This document shows positions 6,024 to 7,504 of a stretch of DNA of 7,504 nucleotides, piece by piece (the first letter of the stretch is position 1; each line of letters opens with the position of its first letter). Made by a program: the position numbers and the translations under genes. Source of the DNA: Acutalibacter sp. (GTDB lineage Bacteria; Bacillota; Clostridia; Oscillospirales; Acutalibacteraceae). The stretch spans positions 1 to 7,504 of the forward strand of contig JAAWSH010000076.1 in the NCBI GenBank assembly GCA_022801475.1. Direction: 5' to 3'. Below the pieces are notes generated by a model. That model was not told where the DNA came from and made no database searches. It was given only the letters and a program-made list of their open reading frames with translations.

Positions 6024-6046
6024 GGGCGGGGTTCGGGGAATAGGGG
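6024..6046 (+). other. Putative G-quadruplex motif
   Basis: Four G-runs on the + strand, GGG (6024-6026), GGGG (6028-6031), GGGG (6035-6038) and GGGG (6043-6046), are separated by loops of 1, 3 and 4 bases. This fits the standard three-tetrad G-quadruplex rule. It sits midway between the divergent esterase and MATE promoters, in a stretch strongly G-skewed on the + strand. Confidence 0.55.
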
Positions 6047-6142
6047 CTTTACGGGCGGTCCTTTTGGCCTGCGGCGGCCTGGCCCCTGGGGGAAGCGTTT
6101 GGGTGAAACAAGGGGCGCGGCAAATCTCCTAGGCAGGGGCCC

Positions 6143-6171
6143 TTGCAATTTCCGGTAAGGGGCGCTATAAT
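6143..6171 (+). promoter_or_regulatory. Predicted sigma-A promoter of the MATE gene
   Basis: A -35 box TTGCAA (6143-6148), 17 bases, then a perfect TATAAT (6166-6171). Transcription should start near 6178, about 34 nt before the GTG start. An imperfect 14-bp palindrome (6133-6146, GCAGGGGCCCTTGC) overlaps the -35 box and could bind a repressor, but this is speculative. Confidence 0.8.
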
Positions 6172-6211
6172 AATTGCATAAACAACTATTTTTGCAGAGG
6201 AGTGGGAGAGC

Positions 6212-7504
6212 GTGCAGTTTGTAAACCCTCAAAAGGTTTGCCGGGGCATGGAGCTGGGGGAGATGCCCCCCAGCGGGCAAATTGTGAAGGACGCCCTAAA
6301 CGTGGCCTGGCCCTCGGTGCTGGAATCCTTTTTCGTGTGCCTGGCCGGCCTGGTAGATACCATCATGGTGGGGTCCCTGGGCTCTTACGCCATTGCCGCG
6401 GTGGGGCTGACCACCCAGCCGAAGTTTTTGGGCCTGGCCATTTTCCTCTCGCTGAACGTGGCGGTCTCCGCCATTGTGGCCCGGCGCAGGGGGGGCGGGG
6501 ACCGGGAAAGCGCCAACCGGGTGCTGCGCACCTCGCTGCTGGCCACCGTGGCCCTTACCCTGGTGATCAGCCTGGCCTTTGTGGCCTTTGCGGGGCCCAT
6601 TATCCGCATGGTGGGCTCAAAGCCGGACACCCACCCGTACGCGGTGGAGTATTTGCGGATTATTATGGGCGGCCTGGGCTTTTCCACCGTTTCCCTGGCC
6701 CTAAACGCGGCCCAGCGGGGGGCTGGGAACACCCGCATTGCCATGGTTACCAATATCATCTCCAATGGGGTGAACGTGGTTTTCAACTACCTGCTGATTG
6801 GGGGAAACTTCGGCTTTCCCGCCCTGGGGGTGCGGGGCGCGGCCCTAGCCACGGTGATTGGCACAGTGTGCGCCTGCGCCCTTAGCCTGGCCTCTGTACT
6901 TAAGAAAGACAGCTTTTTGAACCTGCGGTCCGTGAAGGGGTGGATTGCGGACCGGGCCAGCCTGAAGTCCCTGGCCAACGTGGGCTCCAGCGCCTTTGTG
7001 GAGCAGCTGTGCCTGCGGGTGGGCTTTCTGCTGTTTGCCATGACGGTGGCCCACCTGGGCACCACCGAGCTGGCCGCCCACCAGATTGGCATGAACATGA
7101 TGAGCATGTCCTTTTCCTTTGGAGACGGGCTCTCGGTGGCCTCGGTAACCCTCATTGGCCAAAGCCTGGGCCGCAAGCGGCCGGACATGGCCAAGCTGTA
7201 TGGCAATGTCTGCCAGAAGATTGGGCTCATCTGTGCCTTTGGGGTGGCTGTGGTGTACTTCCTCTTTGGAAAAGAGATTTTTATGCTGTTCTCCCATGAA
7301 CAGGTGATTTTGAACTATGGCGTGACCATTATGCGCATCCTTAGCATTACGCTGTTCTTCCAGATTGAGCAGGTGACGGTGTTTGGCTGCCTGCGGGGGG
7401 CGGGGGACACCAAGTTTACCGCGCTGGTGTCCTTGATTAGCGTTACCCTGGTTCGCCCGGGGCTTAGCTGGCTGCTGTGCTACCCTCTGGGCCTGGGGCT
7501 TATC
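6212..7504 (+). CDS. MATE family multidrug/cation efflux transporter, 3' end cut off
   Basis: Residues 1-431 of a transporter that runs past the right edge; MATE proteins are usually about 450 residues, so little is missing. It should sit in the cytoplasmic membrane and export drugs or other organic cations by Na+ or H+ antiport. About eleven hydrophobic segments are visible, roughly 31-54, 72-90, 107-133, 149-167, 177-196, 208-230, 256-281, 303-317, 335-355, 372-392 and 403-431. Family signatures include VDTIMVG (48-54), QRGAGNTR (168-175), NYLLIGG (192-198), GVRGAALATVIG (206-217), ELAAHQIGMN (286-295), GQSLGRKRPD (316-325) and LRGAGDTK (394-401). The two halves repeat the RGAG(N/D)T motif as expected for the twofold MATE fold. 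The start is GTG at 6212: GAGGAG (6197-6202) lies nine bases upstream. The first in-frame ATG (6248) has no good ribosome binding site. Substrate is unknown; DinF-like flippase activity is a less likely alternative. Confidence 0.93.
   Translation, partial: MQFVNPQKVCRGMELGEMPPSGQIVKDALNVAWPSVLESFFVCLAGLVDTIMVGSLGSYAIAAVGLTTQPKFLGLAIFLSLNVAVSAIVARRRGGGDRESANRVLRTSLLATVALTLVISLAFVAFAGPIIRMVGSKPDTHPYAVEYLRIIMGGLGFSTVSLALNAAQRGAGNTRIAMVTNIISNGVNVVFNYLLIGGNFGFPALGVRGAALATVIGTVCACALSLASVLKKDSFLNLRSVKGWIADRASLKSLANVGSSAFVEQLCLRVGFLLFAMTVAHLGTTELAAHQIGMNMMSMSFSFGDGLSVASVTLIGQSLGRKRPDMAKLYGNVCQKIGLICAFGVAVVYFLFGKEIFMLFSHEQVILNYGVTIMRILSITLFFQIEQVTVFGCLRGAGDTKFTALVSLISVTLVRPGLSWLLCYPLGLGLI

Noticed and set aside
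5900..6280. 126-codon minus strand frame between the esterase and MATE genes
   Set aside because: Pro-rich translation, crosses both divergent promoters and the MATE start, no ribosome binding site.
6202..6885. 227-codon + strand frame overlapping the MATE gene
   Set aside because: Gly/His/Pro-rich shadow frame; the frame starting with GTG at 6212 carries all MATE motifs and runs unbroken to the window end.

Overview
The window looks like chromosomal DNA of a GC-rich, gut-type Clostridia (Firmicutes, probably Oscillospirales). The reasons are GC-rich codon use, strong GGAGG-type ribosome binding sites, sigma-A-like promoters in AT-rich islands, and the protein types: a viroplasmin-type RNase H1, a MalY/PatB C-S lyase and a Clostridia-like MATE pump. 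The genus is an inference from style; no rRNA or marker gene is present.

Layout: (1) 1-369 has no convincing gene. It holds an inverted repeat at the left edge, a 14-bp tandem array ending in a palindrome, and the promoter and 5' leader of the next gene. (2) 370-1011 (+) is RNase H1 (rnhA). (3) 3702-1030 (-) is a three-gene operon: endonuclease III (nth), an unassigned SAM-dependent methyltransferase that overlaps nth by ATGA, and a MalY/PatB-family PLP enzyme. It has its own promoter just upstream of nth and converges on rnhA with an 18-base gap. (4) 3761-4313 is a structured intergenic region: a chain of abutting hairpins, four copies of a 13-bp repeat that is itself a mini-hairpin, and a strong intrinsic terminator that reads on the + strand although no + gene precedes it. 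(5) 5882-4314 (-) is a type-B carboxylesterase/lipase-family hydrolase with its own promoter. (6) 5883-6211 is a divergent promoter region with a G-quadruplex-type motif. (7) 6212 to the right edge (+) is a MATE efflux transporter that starts at GTG and is cut by the window end.

The genes are mostly housekeeping: RNA-DNA hybrid removal, base excision repair, sulfur amino-acid metabolism, ester hydrolysis and drug/cation efflux. I see no phage, IS, CRISPR or toxin-antitoxin module. The least explained part is the hairpin-rich region 3792-4065, which could be a multicopy intergenic element or an undescribed + strand structured RNA. A second pattern is that all four predicted promoters share a TTGC-type -35 box with exactly 17-bp spacing.
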